24,976 nt of DNA from contig URNX01000047.1 in assembly GCA_900549415.1 (NCBI GenBank), positions 1 through 24,976 of the forward strand, read 5' to 3'. The notes beneath the pieces are model-generated. The model worked only from the letters and a program-made list of their open reading frames with translations, did not search any database and was not told where the DNA came from. Made by a program: the position numbers and the translations under genes. Shown here one piece after another: positions 8,280 through 16,109 of the stretch. Each line of letters opens with the position of its first letter. Position 1 is the first letter of the stretch. Origin of the DNA: an uncultured bacterium. GTDB lineage: Bacteria; Verrucomicrobiota; Lentisphaeria; Victivallales; UBA1829.

Positions 8280-8996
8280 TTAAGAAACCACGGTTCCGAC
8301 GGAGTTGTCTCCGTGCAGGACTTTGATCAGCGCACCCGGTTCATCGAAGTCGAACACCACGATGTGGAGTCCGTTTTCGGAACAGAGCGAAAATGCGGCG
8401 GCATCCATCACGGCGAGTTTGCGCGAGAGAACCTCGGAAAACGAGATTGTCTCGAAACGGGTTGCGGACGGATCTTTTTTCGGATCGGCGGTATAAACGC
8501 CGTTGACTTTGGTTGCCTTGAAGAGCGCCTGCGCCTTCATTTCCAGTGCGCGCAGAGCGGCGGTGGTGTCAGTCGTGAAATACGGCGAACCGGTTCCGCA
8601 GGCGAAAATCACAAGTTTGTGTTCGGAGAGCTGGCGCAGCGCCTCGTCGCGGTTGTAGCGGGTGACGAACGGCTCCATTGCGATTGCCGAATGAAGCACG
8701 CAGTCGACTCCTGCGGCGGTAAAAGCGTTTTTGAGACAGAGCGCGTTCATTGCGGTGGCGAGCATTCCCATCTGGTCTGCAGTCACCCGGTCCATTCCGC
8801 CTTTCGAGCCGGCAAGTCCGCGCCAGATATTTCCGGCACCGACCACGAGCGCAATTTCCACGCCCGAATCCAGGGCTTCCTTTACGCGGGCGACAACTGC
8901 CGCGACGGCCTCGGAATCGTATCCGTGCCCTTTTGCGCCCTGAAGCGATTCTCCGCTGATCTTCAGCAGAACTCTGCGATAAACCGGTGTGCTCAT
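8280..8996 (-). CDS. pyrH: UMP kinase
   Basis: Phosphorylates UMP to UDP in pyrimidine nucleotide synthesis; member of the amino acid kinase superfamily. Family landmarks in order: YRRVLLKISGESL at the N-terminus, VVGAGNIWRG (usually GGGNIxRG), QMGMLATAMNAL, GTGSPYFTTDTTAALRALE, and the C-terminal NGVYTADPKKDP / VFDFDEPGALIKVLHG. I use ATG 8996 (238 aa, starting MSTPVYRRVLLKISGE). It matches the family start, and the promoter at 9032-9060 would leave only about a 10-base leader for the longer ATG at 9014. The ribosome-binding site is not strong (GGAG 12 bases upstream, GGAAAG adjacent), so 9014 stays possible. First gene of pyrH-frr-GT39. Confidence 0.96.
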   Translation of the reverse strand: MSTPVYRRVLLKISGESLQGAKGHGYDSEAVAAVVARVKEALDSGVEIALVVGAGNIWRGLAGSKGGMDRVTADQMGMLATAMNALCLKNAFTAAGVDCVLHSAIAMEPFVTRYNRDEALRQLSEHKLVIFACGTGSPYFTTDTTAALRALEMKAQALFKATKVNGVYTADPKKDPSATRFETISFSEVLSRKLAVMDAAAFSLCSENGLHIVVFDFDEPGALIKVLHGDNSVGTVVS

Positions 8997-9031
8997 CTTT
9001 CCACAAATCTCCATTTTATTTTCATTTTGGA

Positions 9032-9060
9032 AATATAATTCCTCTTTCCTGTGAAATCAA
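9032..9060 (-). promoter_or_regulatory. Sigma70-like promoter of the pyrH-frr-GT39 operon
   Basis: On the minus strand, TTGATT (9060-9055) and TATATT (9037-9032) are separated by exactly 17 bases. The expected transcription start is near 9025, just upstream of pyrH and downstream of the DUF3089 lipoprotein's stop. Predicted by eye only. Confidence 0.55.
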
Positions 9061-9087
9061 CCGGAGAAACGAGAAAAAACACGGAAT

Positions 9088-10158
9088 TCAGTTCTTTTTT
9101 TCATGCATATCCGGAAGCGCACCCGCCGGAGAAGCGTTTTTCCGGGGCGCGGCGGGCGCAGGCGGCATCTGCGGCGGAAGCGTATCCTTCCACTGGCTTT
9201 TGTAGATGTACTGCCGCACACGCTTTTCCGCATTCACAACGATATTCCCCGTAAACAGACCGTACTCCGCCAAACCGGAGACCGGATGTTTCGTTCCCAG
9301 CTTGAAAACCGGAACCAGCGAGCCGGACGCCGTAATTTCCGCCCCGCAGTAAGCCGGTATCTTGAATTCTTTCACTTTGCTGTGCGGATCGGCGTCTGGA
9401 CCGGAGAAAACCGAATAGACATTTGCCGATGCCGGAACTATTCCGGACGCAGTCGACCAGTTCAGCGGATTCACGATGAAAGAACCCGGAGCGACCGGAA
9501 TCTGATCCTGCGTATTCCATGCAAGAATCACCCCCGTGTCGAATTCGCCGGTTCCCAGGCGGATTCCGCGCTTGCGGAAGTCCCGCGCGATCTGCTCCGC
9601 CGGAAGGACAAGTCCGTCGAAATAGGCGGCGACAAAACCGGTTTCCGGCGTAATGTCGTCACAGAGCTTCAGCGCTTCATAAAGAATCCGCGCCCCCTCG
9701 CCCTGTCCGTAAAGAATAAACGGACGACCGGGACGGTGATAGTTTTTCAGATAATAATGCAGCGCGTCCGCAGCATCGCGCACAGCATACCACAGCGGTG
9801 TCTCTTCCAGCTTTTCATATGGAGTCGCCAAAAACTTCCGGTAGACCGACGGGCTGATCTGGTGAACGAAGGGGGCAAAAACGCGCACTTTGTTCGAGAA
9901 GCAGTGCGCAGTCTGGAACGTCGTGTATTCATGAATCAGTTCGGCTACACCGTGTTTCGTCCAGTTCAAATAACCGCTGTCCTCCGAGGGAACAACATTC
10001 GGGGAGACGAAAAAGAGGTCATAGTATGCAAAATGGCGCGGAACGGCGTTCTGGCGCAAAGCCCAGTTGTCAAACTTTCTGTATGGAGATTCCGTTGCGC
10101 AGCCGGAAAACAGAACGGCGGCGGCAAACAGCAAAAGCGGAAACAGTTTCCAGATCAT
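9088..10158 (-). CDS. DUF3089-like alpha/beta-hydrolase lipoprotein lacking the nucleophile serine
   Basis: A 356-residue protein with a lipoprotein signal peptide: hydrophobic stretch, then LFSGC with Cys20 as the probable lipidation site. It should be membrane anchored. The body follows DUF3089 proteins: YYDLFFVSPNVV, then VRVFAPFVHQISPSVYRKF, then DAADALHYYLKNYHRPGRPFILYGQGEGAR. In hydrolases of this fold the elbow reads GxSxG; here it reads G151-Q-G153-E-G155, with Gly (GGC, codon 9702-9700) where Ser is expected. The C-terminal segment that normally carries His (near EYGLFTGNIVVNAEKRV) also shows no His. It may be a non-catalytic relative. The final ~35 residues are Pro/Ala rich. Its ATG has GAGGAG just upstream. 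Confidence 0.7.
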   Translation of the reverse strand: MIWKLFPLLLFAAAVLFSGCATESPYRKFDNWALRQNAVPRHFAYYDLFFVSPNVVPSEDSGYLNWTKHGVAELIHEYTTFQTAHCFSNKVRVFAPFVHQISPSVYRKFLATPYEKLEETPLWYAVRDAADALHYYLKNYHRPGRPFILYGQGEGARILYEALKLCDDITPETGFVAAYFDGLVLPAEQIARDFRKRGIRLGTGEFDTGVILAWNTQDQIPVAPGSFIVNPLNWSTASGIVPASANVYSVFSGPDADPHSKVKEFKIPAYCGAEITASGSLVPVFKLGTKHPVSGLAEYGLFTGNIVVNAEKRVRQYIYKSQWKDTLPPQMPPAPAAPRKNASPAGALPDMHEKKN

Positions 10159-10188
10159 AAAAGCTCCTCATATGTAACGGGTTCGGAT

Positions 10189-10216
10189 AATATACAGGAT
10201 TTTACAAAAAAGTCAA
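10189..10216 (-). promoter_or_regulatory. Sigma70-like promoter of the DUF3089 lipoprotein gene
   Basis: Minus-strand TTGACT (10216-10211) and TATATT (10194-10189) are 16 bases apart, ending about 30 bases before the ATG at 10158. TATTAT two bases further on is an alternative -10. It is divergent from the ABC-F promoter, with 26 bases between the two -35 boxes. Confidence 0.55.
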
Positions 10217-10242
10217 ACCTGCAAAAAAAACGTTTGTCCCTA

Positions 10243-10270
10243 TTGAAATCGGGGAAAAACGCTGTAAATT
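10243..10270 (+). promoter_or_regulatory. Putative promoter of the ABC-F gene
   Basis: TTGAAA (10243-10248) and TAAATT (10265-10270, preceded by TG) are 16 bases apart, and the ATG lies 32 bases beyond the -10. The -35 is good and the -10 is a 4/6 match. Bases 10159-10301 hold only these two divergent promoters and the two ribosome-binding sites. Confidence 0.4.
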
Positions 10271-10301
10271 TCAAAGTTGCACATTTTCAGGATGAAAGAG
10301 T

Positions 10302-12257
10302 ATGATAGACTTCAAAGATGTTTCAAAGCACTACGGTGCACGCGATATTTTCAACAACGCCTCCTTCCGCGTGGAAAAAGGGGAACGGGTCGGCGTGGTC
10401 GGCCCCAACGGTTCGGGCAAGAGTACGCTCTTTGCCATGATCACCGGCGAACTTTCCGCAGACAAAGGAGAAATCGTCGTTCCGCAGAAGGCGCGGATCG
10501 GTCTGCTGCATCAGCAGCTCGATTTCTTCCGCGACGATGAGCCGCTTATCGAATTCGTCGCAACGGTCGGCGGGGAACTTCCGCGCATTCAGGCGCGGAT
10601 GCAGGAACTCGAACAGAAACTCGCGGCGAACTCCGCAGACAACGCCGCGCTCAAAGAGCTCGGCGAACTTCAGACAAGATTCGAACATATCGGCGGATAC
10701 GACATCCGGCACCGCGCGGCCGCCGCACTCGCCGGACTCGGCTTCAAGACCGAAGACGAAAACCGTCCGATGGGCGACTTCAGTGGCGGCTGGCAGATGC
10801 GCGCCTGCATGGCGCGGACACTCCTCAGCGAACCCGATATTCTTTTGCTGGACGAACCTTCCAACTATCTCGACATTCCCGCCGTGGAGTGGCTTCAGCG
10901 CAGACTCAAAAGTTTTGAAGGCACGCTCATGCTCATCTCGCACGACCGTTTCCTGCTGAACTCGCTCACGAATGTCACTCTGGAAGTCAACAGCGCAAAA
11001 GTGGTTCGCTACCCGGGCAACTATCAGTATTACGTGCATGAACGCGAAGAGCGCCGCCGCCATGCGGAAGCCGCAGCGTCCAATGTCGAACGCAAAAAGG
11101 AACAGCTCGAACGCAACATCAACCGCTTCCGCGCAAAAGCGACCAAAGCGGCGCAGGTGCAGTCCTGGATCAAAATGCTGGACAAGATTGAAGATGTCGA
11201 CGTTCCCGATGATCTGCATTTCCGCGGGACCATCCGCATTCCGCCTCCGCCTCATTCGGGCGTGGAAACGGTTCGCCTCGAAAACGTCTCATTTGCCTAC
11301 GAGCCGGGCAAAACCATTCTGCATGACGTCAATCTGCATATCGAACGCGGCGAAAAAGTCGGCATCATCGGATACAACGGCGCCGGCAAGACAACGCTGC
11401 TGAAAATCATCGCCGGGCGCCTTCAGCCGACCGGAGGAACCCGCACGCCTGGACACAAGGTCATCGTCGGTTATCAGGCTCAGGAGTTTGCGGAACTGCT
11501 GCCTCCGGAAATGTGCGTCTACGACGTCGTCAAGCAGGCGGCGGCAGCGGACGTCACCGGACAGCGCGTCCGGGAAATTATCGGAGCATTCGGCTTCTCC
11601 GGAGACGATGCGAACAAGCTCTGCAAAGTGCTCAGCGGCGGAGAGAAAATCCGCCTCTGCTTCGCCCGGATTTTCGTCAATCCGCCGAATCTGCTGGTGC
11701 TCGACGAGCCGACCACTCACCTGGATATTGCCGCACGGGAAGCGCTCCAGCAGTCGATTGCCGACTATCCCGGAACCGTCTGCATGGTCAGCCACGACGT
11801 GGAATTTCTGCGCGGTTCCGCCAACATCATTCTCGAAGTGCGCGATCATCAGGCAAAACGTTTTCAGGGCGGATACGATTATTACAAGGAAAAGATGCTG
11901 GAGCTGGAACAGAAGAATGCGCCTGCCGCGGCATCCGTTCCGGCCGCCGTTTCCGCAGATTCCCAGAAGGAGCGCCGCAAAGAGCGCGCCGCCCGCAGAC
12001 AGGAGCTCTCCAAAGACAAAAAGCGTCTGGAAAAACTGGTTGCGGAAATGGAAAAGCGGATTGACGCCGCTGAAGCGGAAAAAGCGGAAATCATCGCCGC
12101 GCTTTCCGATCCATCCGGCAGCAAAGATTTCGCCGGGCTGCAGAAGCGGCTGAGCGAGCTCGACGCCGAAATCAACACCTGCACGGAGAACTGGGAGCGC
12201 GAAGCCGCGGAACTCGAAACTCTGATGACCGAGTACAATGCCATCAGCGAACTGTAA
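10302..12257 (+). CDS. ABC-F family ATPase (ribosome-associated, YdiF/YheS/Uup-like)
   Basis: A soluble protein with two ABC ATPase domains and no membrane segments, the layout of ABC-F translation factors that act at the ribosomal E site. Domain 1: Walker A GPNGSGKST (from residue 34), signature FSGGWQ (160-165), Walker B ending D184-E185 (LLLDEPSNYLD), switch SHDRF. The linker between domains (about residues 235-310) is charged and helical and contains NRFRAKATKAAQVQSW, the P-site-tRNA-interaction-motif region. Domain 2: GYNGAGKTT (from 357), LSGGEK (444-449), D468-E469 (LVLDEPTTHLD), SHDVEF. The last ~110 residues are a charged coiled coil, as in Uup/YheS-type members. All catalytic motifs look intact. 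The subfamily is not certain; an antibiotic-resistance role is possible but has no support here. AGGA sits 9 bases before the ATG. Confidence 0.93.
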   Translation: MIDFKDVSKHYGARDIFNNASFRVEKGERVGVVGPNGSGKSTLFAMITGELSADKGEIVVPQKARIGLLHQQLDFFRDDEPLIEFVATVGGELPRIQARMQELEQKLAANSADNAALKELGELQTRFEHIGGYDIRHRAAAALAGLGFKTEDENRPMGDFSGGWQMRACMARTLLSEPDILLLDEPSNYLDIPAVEWLQRRLKSFEGTLMLISHDRFLLNSLTNVTLEVNSAKVVRYPGNYQYYVHEREERRRHAEAAASNVERKKEQLERNINRFRAKATKAAQVQSWIKMLDKIEDVDVPDDLHFRGTIRIPPPPHSGVETVRLENVSFAYEPGKTILHDVNLHIERGEKVGIIGYNGAGKTTLLKIIAGRLQPTGGTRTPGHKVIVGYQAQEFAELLPPEMCVYDVVKQAAAADVTGQRVREIIGAFGFSGDDANKLCKVLSGGEKIRLCFARIFVNPPNLLVLDEPTTHLDIAAREALQQSIADYPGTVCMVSHDVEFLRGSANIILEVRDHQAKRFQGGYDYYKEKMLELEQKNAPAAASVPAAVSADSQKERRKERAARRQELSKDKKRLEKLVAEMEKRIDAAEAEKAEIIAALSDPSGSKDFAGLQKRLSELDAEINTCTENWEREAAELETLMTEYNAISEL

Positions 12258-12307
12258 AAAAACGGACGAAAAATAAAAAATCCGCTTTCATCTCAGTCAA
12301 AAGAGTG

Positions 12308-12313
12308 TATATT
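12308..12313 (+). promoter_or_regulatory. Putative -10 element upstream of icd
   Basis: GTGTATATTAAG contains TATATT with a preceding TG, 32 bases before the icd start. The matching -35 (CTTTCA at 12285-12290) is weak, so this may be an extended -10 promoter. Bases 12258-12344 contain no convincing hairpin, so read-through from the ABC-F gene cannot be excluded. Confidence 0.35.
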
Positions 12314-12344
12314 AAGCACAAACAAACAAGCAAGGAGCGTTTTC

Positions 12345-13595
12345 ATGGCTTACGACAAGATCAAATTCCCCGCCGGAGACAGAATCACCGTTTCCGCAGA
12401 CGGCAAACTCACGGTTCCCGATCACCCGCTGATCACCTACATTGAAGGCGACGGCATCGGAGCGGACATCACCAAAGCCGCGATGCACATCTGGAACTCC
12501 GCCATCCAGAAGGCCTACAACGGCAAACGCTCCATTGCATGGACCGAAGTCTTTGCCGGAGAAAAGGCAACAAAAATTTACGGTGAAGGCGTCTGGCTCC
12601 CCGAAGAGACTCTGCAGGCTGTCGAAGAGTGCAAAATCTCCATCAAAGGTCCTCTGACCACGCCCGTCGGCAAAGGCATCCGCTCGCTCAATGTCCAGCT
12701 CCGGCAGAAACTCGACCTCTATGTCTGCCTCCGTCCCGTGCGCCACTTCGCCGGAGTTCCCTCCCCCGTGAAGGAACCGGACAAGACGGACATGGTTGTC
12801 TTCCGTGAAAACACCGAGGACATTTACGCGGGAATTGAATGGGCGTCCGGAACTCCCGAAGCAAAGAAGGTCATCGACTTCCTTCAGAACACCATGGGTG
12901 TCACCAAAATCCGCTTCCCCGAAACCTCCGGAATCGGCATCAAGCCTGTCTCCCGCGAAGGTTCCGAACGTCTCATCCGCGCCGCCATCCGCTACGCCAT
13001 CGACAACAAGCGCAAGAGCGTCACCCTCGTCCACAAGGGCAACATCATGAAGTTCACCGAAGGCGCATTCAAGGACTGGGGTTATGAACTCGCCAAGCGC
13101 GAATTCCCGAATGAAGTCATCGCCTGGGCCGACTGCAACGGCGTCGTTCCCGAAGGCAAAATCGTCATCAAGGACTGCATCTGCGACGCATTCCTCCAGC
13201 AGATTCTGACGCGTCCCGCCGAATACGACGTCATCGCCACCATGAACCTGAACGGCGACTATGTTTCCGATGCGCTCGCAGCCTGTGTGGGCGGAATCGG
13301 CATTGCACCGGGAGCCAATATCAACTACATGACCGGAATGGCGATCTTCGAAGCCACCCACGGAACCGCTCCGAAGTACGCCGGACTCGACAAGGTCAAC
13401 CCCTCCTCCCTTGCGCTTTCCGGCGAAATGCTTCTCCGCCACATCGGCTGGACCGAAGCCGCCGACCTCGTCGTCAAGGGCATTGAAGGGGCGATCTCCG
13501 CAAAGAAGGTCACCTACGACTTCGCCCGTCTGATGGAAGGCGCAACCGAACTCAGCTGTTCGGGCTTCGCAAACGCCGTCGTGGAGGCGATGTGA
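12345..13595 (+). CDS. icd: NADP-dependent isocitrate dehydrogenase
   Basis: Converts isocitrate to 2-oxoglutarate and CO2 with NADP+, in the TCA cycle and glutamate synthesis. The 416 aa length equals that of E. coli Icd, and the sequence follows it closely. Ser114 in GIRSLNV corresponds to the substrate-binding and phosphorylatable E. coli Ser113. NADP-determining residues are Lys344-Tyr345 (HGTAPKYAG) and Tyr391/Arg395 (VTYDFARLM), so NADP rather than NAD is predicted. Metal-binding segments such as MNLNGDYVSD are present. ATG 12345 has AAGGAG 8 bases upstream. The stop overlaps the GTG of the next gene (GTGA), tying icd expression to the downstream envelope genes. I see no aceK nearby. 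Confidence 0.97.
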   Translation: MAYDKIKFPAGDRITVSADGKLTVPDHPLITYIEGDGIGADITKAAMHIWNSAIQKAYNGKRSIAWTEVFAGEKATKIYGEGVWLPEETLQAVEECKISIKGPLTTPVGKGIRSLNVQLRQKLDLYVCLRPVRHFAGVPSPVKEPDKTDMVVFRENTEDIYAGIEWASGTPEAKKVIDFLQNTMGVTKIRFPETSGIGIKPVSREGSERLIRAAIRYAIDNKRKSVTLVHKGNIMKFTEGAFKDWGYELAKREFPNEVIAWADCNGVVPEGKIVIKDCICDAFLQQILTRPAEYDVIATMNLNGDYVSDALAACVGGIGIAPGANINYMTGMAIFEATHGTAPKYAGLDKVNPSSLALSGEMLLRHIGWTEAADLVVKGIEGAISAKKVTYDFARLMEGATELSCSGFANAVVEAM

Positions 13596-14032
13596 ACGCG
13601 GCAGTGAACAATGCCGCTCCGGAAGATGTCGTTGTGCGTCTTCTGGAAAAAGCGGAGATGCCCGGCGCGGCGGAACGCGTCGAGGCACTCTACCGCAACG
13701 CCGGATGGATCGCGGAAGAAGATCCCGCAGGATACATTCCGGCAATGCTTCAAAACTCGTTCTGCGTCGCCGGGGCATTTCACAAGGGGCGTCTCATCGG
13801 GATGATGCGCGCCCTCTCCGACGGCGTCAGCGATGCGTATCTGCTTGACATGGTGGTGGATCCGGCTTTCCGCGGACACGGCGTTGCTTCGCGGATTCTG
13901 GAAACCATCACTTCGCATCTGAAAAATCTTGGAATCGACTGGATCGTCTGCATCTCGGTTCCGGGCGTTGAGAAACTGTACCTCAAGCTCGGCGAAACAA
14001 TGGACCGTCATACACCGATCCGCTTCCATTAA
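13592..14032 (+). CDS. GNAT family N-acetyltransferase
   Basis: A 146-residue single-domain GNAT protein that should transfer an acetyl group from acetyl-CoA to an amine. The acetyl-CoA binding motif A is visible as VDPAFRGHGVASRIL (RGHGVA matching R/Q-x-x-G-x-G/A), preceded by a strand (AYLLDMVV) and followed by a C-terminal strand-helix (WIVCISVPGVEKLYLKLG). The substrate is unknown. I chose the GTG at 13592: it overlaps the icd stop by four bases and has GGAGG five bases upstream. Twelve bases separate it from the DUF2156 gene. Confidence 0.85.
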   Translation: MNAAVNNAAPEDVVVRLLEKAEMPGAAERVEALYRNAGWIAEEDPAGYIPAMLQNSFCVAGAFHKGRLIGMMRALSDGVSDAYLLDMVVDPAFRGHGVASRILETITSHLKNLGIDWIVCISVPGVEKLYLKLGETMDRHTPIRFH

Positions 14033-14044
14033 CAGAGAGGCGTT

Positions 14045-14968
14045 ATGAGCCAATTTGCATTCGAGCGTTTCAAACCGGTCGAAATTGAAGACCGCTCCGT
14101 TCTGGAGCCGCTGCTTCTTGCCTCCGAACCGGCAACCTGCGAATCGAACTTTCTCAACATCTTTGTCTGGAGCCACATCTACGGAACCCTTTACCAGGTC
14201 TGCGGAAACCGCCCCTATGTCTATCTGACATCCGTCGATGAACTCCTCTTCCCCGCCGGTGCAGACGGCGACTATCCGCCGCCCGACGAACTCGCGCACG
14301 CTTCCGCCGAAATGCGGAAACAGGGGAAAAACGGCATTATCTATCAGGTCAAAGCCGATTATCTCGAAAAATTTCCGGAATACGCAAACTATTTCCGTGC
14401 AGAACAGGAAAGCGAAGACTTCGGAGAGTATATCTACAGTCTTCAGAACCTCATTGATCTCCACGGTTCCAAACTTGCGAAAAAGAAAAACCTCATCTCC
14501 CAGTTCAAACGCGACTACCCGGACTACACGGTCGTTCCGCTCACCGCCGCCCAGCTTGCGGACTGCAAAGCCCTTGCCGACGCCTGGCGCGAAGCGAAGA
14601 TGCAGACCAACCCCGAGCACGTCGAAGGAATCATTGAGGAACACGAAGCGCTCGACCGCGCAATCGCAAACTATGCGAACCTTTCCATCGAAGGCGTCTG
14701 CATCTACGTTGAAGGAAAGCTCGTTGCGTTTGCCATGTGCAGCCGCATCAATTCTGAACTCTTCACGATTCATTTTGAAAAAAATGACCTTGCCTACAAG
14801 GGATCCGGCCAGATCATCAACCAGGAGACGGCGCGCGCACTGCTGCCGCTCGGCAAGTACGTCGACCGCGAACAGGATCTCGGCGTCGAGGGACTGCGCC
14901 ACGCGAAACAGTCGTACCAGCCGATCGTTCTTCTCCGCAACTACAATCTGATCCCGCTGGAGAAGTGA
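14045..14968 (+). CDS. DUF2156 / phosphatidylglycerol-lysyltransferase C-terminal-like protein
   Basis: A 307-residue soluble protein of the DUF2156 group, a double-GNAT fold related to the catalytic domain of aminoacyl-phosphatidylglycerol synthases (MprF) and FemX-type transferases. Recognisable segments are the early EPATCESNFLNIFVWSHIY, the hallmark EYIYSLQNLIDLHGSKLAKKK...ISQFKRDYPDY, and a late GNAT half with GVCIYVEGKLVAFAMCSRI. The MprF membrane domain is absent, so it is a stand-alone version. Stand-alone DUF2156 proteins have largely unknown substrates; aminoacyl transfer to a lipid or glycan is an inference. AGAGAGG lies 5 bases before the ATG. Only one base separates its stop from the next gene's GTG. 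Confidence 0.8.
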   Translation: MSQFAFERFKPVEIEDRSVLEPLLLASEPATCESNFLNIFVWSHIYGTLYQVCGNRPYVYLTSVDELLFPAGADGDYPPPDELAHASAEMRKQGKNGIIYQVKADYLEKFPEYANYFRAEQESEDFGEYIYSLQNLIDLHGSKLAKKKNLISQFKRDYPDYTVVPLTAAQLADCKALADAWREAKMQTNPEHVEGIIEEHEALDRAIANYANLSIEGVCIYVEGKLVAFAMCSRINSELFTIHFEKNDLAYKGSGQIINQETARALLPLGKYVDREQDLGVEGLRHAKQSYQPIVLLRNYNLIPLEK

Positions 14969-14969
14969 C

Positions 14970-16109
14970 GTGCGCATTTCCATGGCCATTTTCCGGGCGA
15001 GTCCCGAATACGTAATGACAAACTGCCTCCTGCATATTGCGGAGGCGGCGCACCGGCGCGGTCATGAAATCACCGTCTACACACACGAATGGAACGGAGC
15101 GGAGCCCGGCTACATCCGGGTTGTCCGCTTCCCCATTTCCGCCAAACCTTACCAGAAACGGACCTCTGAGTTCTTCTCGCGTCTCGCCGACGCCGTCAAA
15201 AGCGATCAGCCGGATGTTGTTCTCGGATTCAACCGGGGGCCCGGACTCGACTTCTATTTCTCCGGAGGAAACTGTTTCGTCTACACGGAAAAGCAGACCC
15301 GCAGCGGAATGTACCGCTTTTTCAACCGCGAATATGCCGCCCGCGCCGCTCTCGAACAGGAAGTCTTCTCGCCCGAATCGAAAACGCGCATCTTCTATTT
15401 CAGCGAAGAACAGAAAGCGCAGTTCATCCGCACATTCAACACTCCCGTGAACCGGTTCTGCCTGCTGCCGCCCGCCGCAAACCAGAACTGCCGCAGAACG
15501 GCGGAATATGAAAATATCCGTCACAACAAACGCCGCATTTTCTCCGCCGGACCCGATGACATTGTGCTGATTCAAGTTGCGATCAACATGCTCCGCAAAG
15601 GCGTGGACCGGACGATCCTTGCAGTCGCCTCGCTGCCGGAAGAGATCCGCTCCCGCATCCGCCTCTGTCTCATCGGACGCGAAACAGAGAAACTCCGCCA
15701 GCTCGCCGAATCCGCCGGAATCGCAAAACAGACATACTTTGAAGGACCGCAATACGACCTGCGCGACTATCTCTACACCGCCGACATGATGATTCATCCC
15801 GCGCGCGTCGAAGTCACCGGCCCCATGCTCCTGGAAGCGCTCGACGCCGGAGTCCCCGTACTCTGCACAGACAACTGCGGTTACGCGGAATACGTCATGA
15901 ACTCCCACGCCGGCGGAACCGTCACAGGCGGACACAATTTCGACCAGATGGAACTGAACGCCGCGCTTCTCTCCTTTCTCTGCGATCCGGCGCAATTGCG
16001 CATTCTCTCGCGAGACGCCCTCGACTACATGCGGCATTACGATACATTCTCCTACGCGGATACCGTTGTGAACACACTTGAACAGAAAGGTCCCCATGCT
16101 GCCCGTTGA
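14970..16109 (+). CDS. WaaG-like LPS core glycosyltransferase (GT4)
   Basis: A GT-B, GT4-family retaining glycosyltransferase closely resembling WaaG/RfaG, which adds the first hexose to heptose II of the LPS inner core at the inner face of the cytoplasmic membrane. Family features: N-terminal Rossmann half (AIFRASPEYV ... HRRGHEITVYTHEW), FNRGPGLDFYF, the KTRIFYFSEEQKAQF segment, the phosphate-binding loop around NMLRKGVDRTI, and the nucleotide-sugar EX7E motif as EVTGPMLLE. At 379 aa it matches WaaG (about 374). GTG 14970 is chosen because the first strand begins right after it and GGAG sits 7 bases upstream. The 3' end overlaps the WaaP-like gene by 14 bases. The sugar transferred may differ from E. 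coli. Confidence 0.88.
   Translation: MRISMAIFRASPEYVMTNCLLHIAEAAHRRGHEITVYTHEWNGAEPGYIRVVRFPISAKPYQKRTSEFFSRLADAVKSDQPDVVLGFNRGPGLDFYFSGGNCFVYTEKQTRSGMYRFFNREYAARAALEQEVFSPESKTRIFYFSEEQKAQFIRTFNTPVNRFCLLPPAANQNCRRTAEYENIRHNKRRIFSAGPDDIVLIQVAINMLRKGVDRTILAVASLPEEIRSRIRLCLIGRETEKLRQLAESAGIAKQTYFEGPQYDLRDYLYTADMMIHPARVEVTGPMLLEALDAGVPVLCTDNCGYAEYVMNSHAGGTVTGGHNFDQMELNAALLSFLCDPAQLRILSRDALDYMRHYDTFSYADTVVNTLEQKGPHAAR

Noticed and set aside
9061..9100. T-rich tract after the DUF3089 gene considered as an intrinsic terminator
   Set aside because: The minus strand has a TTTTTT run, but no GC-rich stem precedes it within a usable distance.
12258..12300. A-rich stretch after the ABC-F gene considered as a terminator
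   Set aside because: Only a 4-base CGGA/TCCG stem can be drawn, with no T run on the plus strand, so termination there is not supported.
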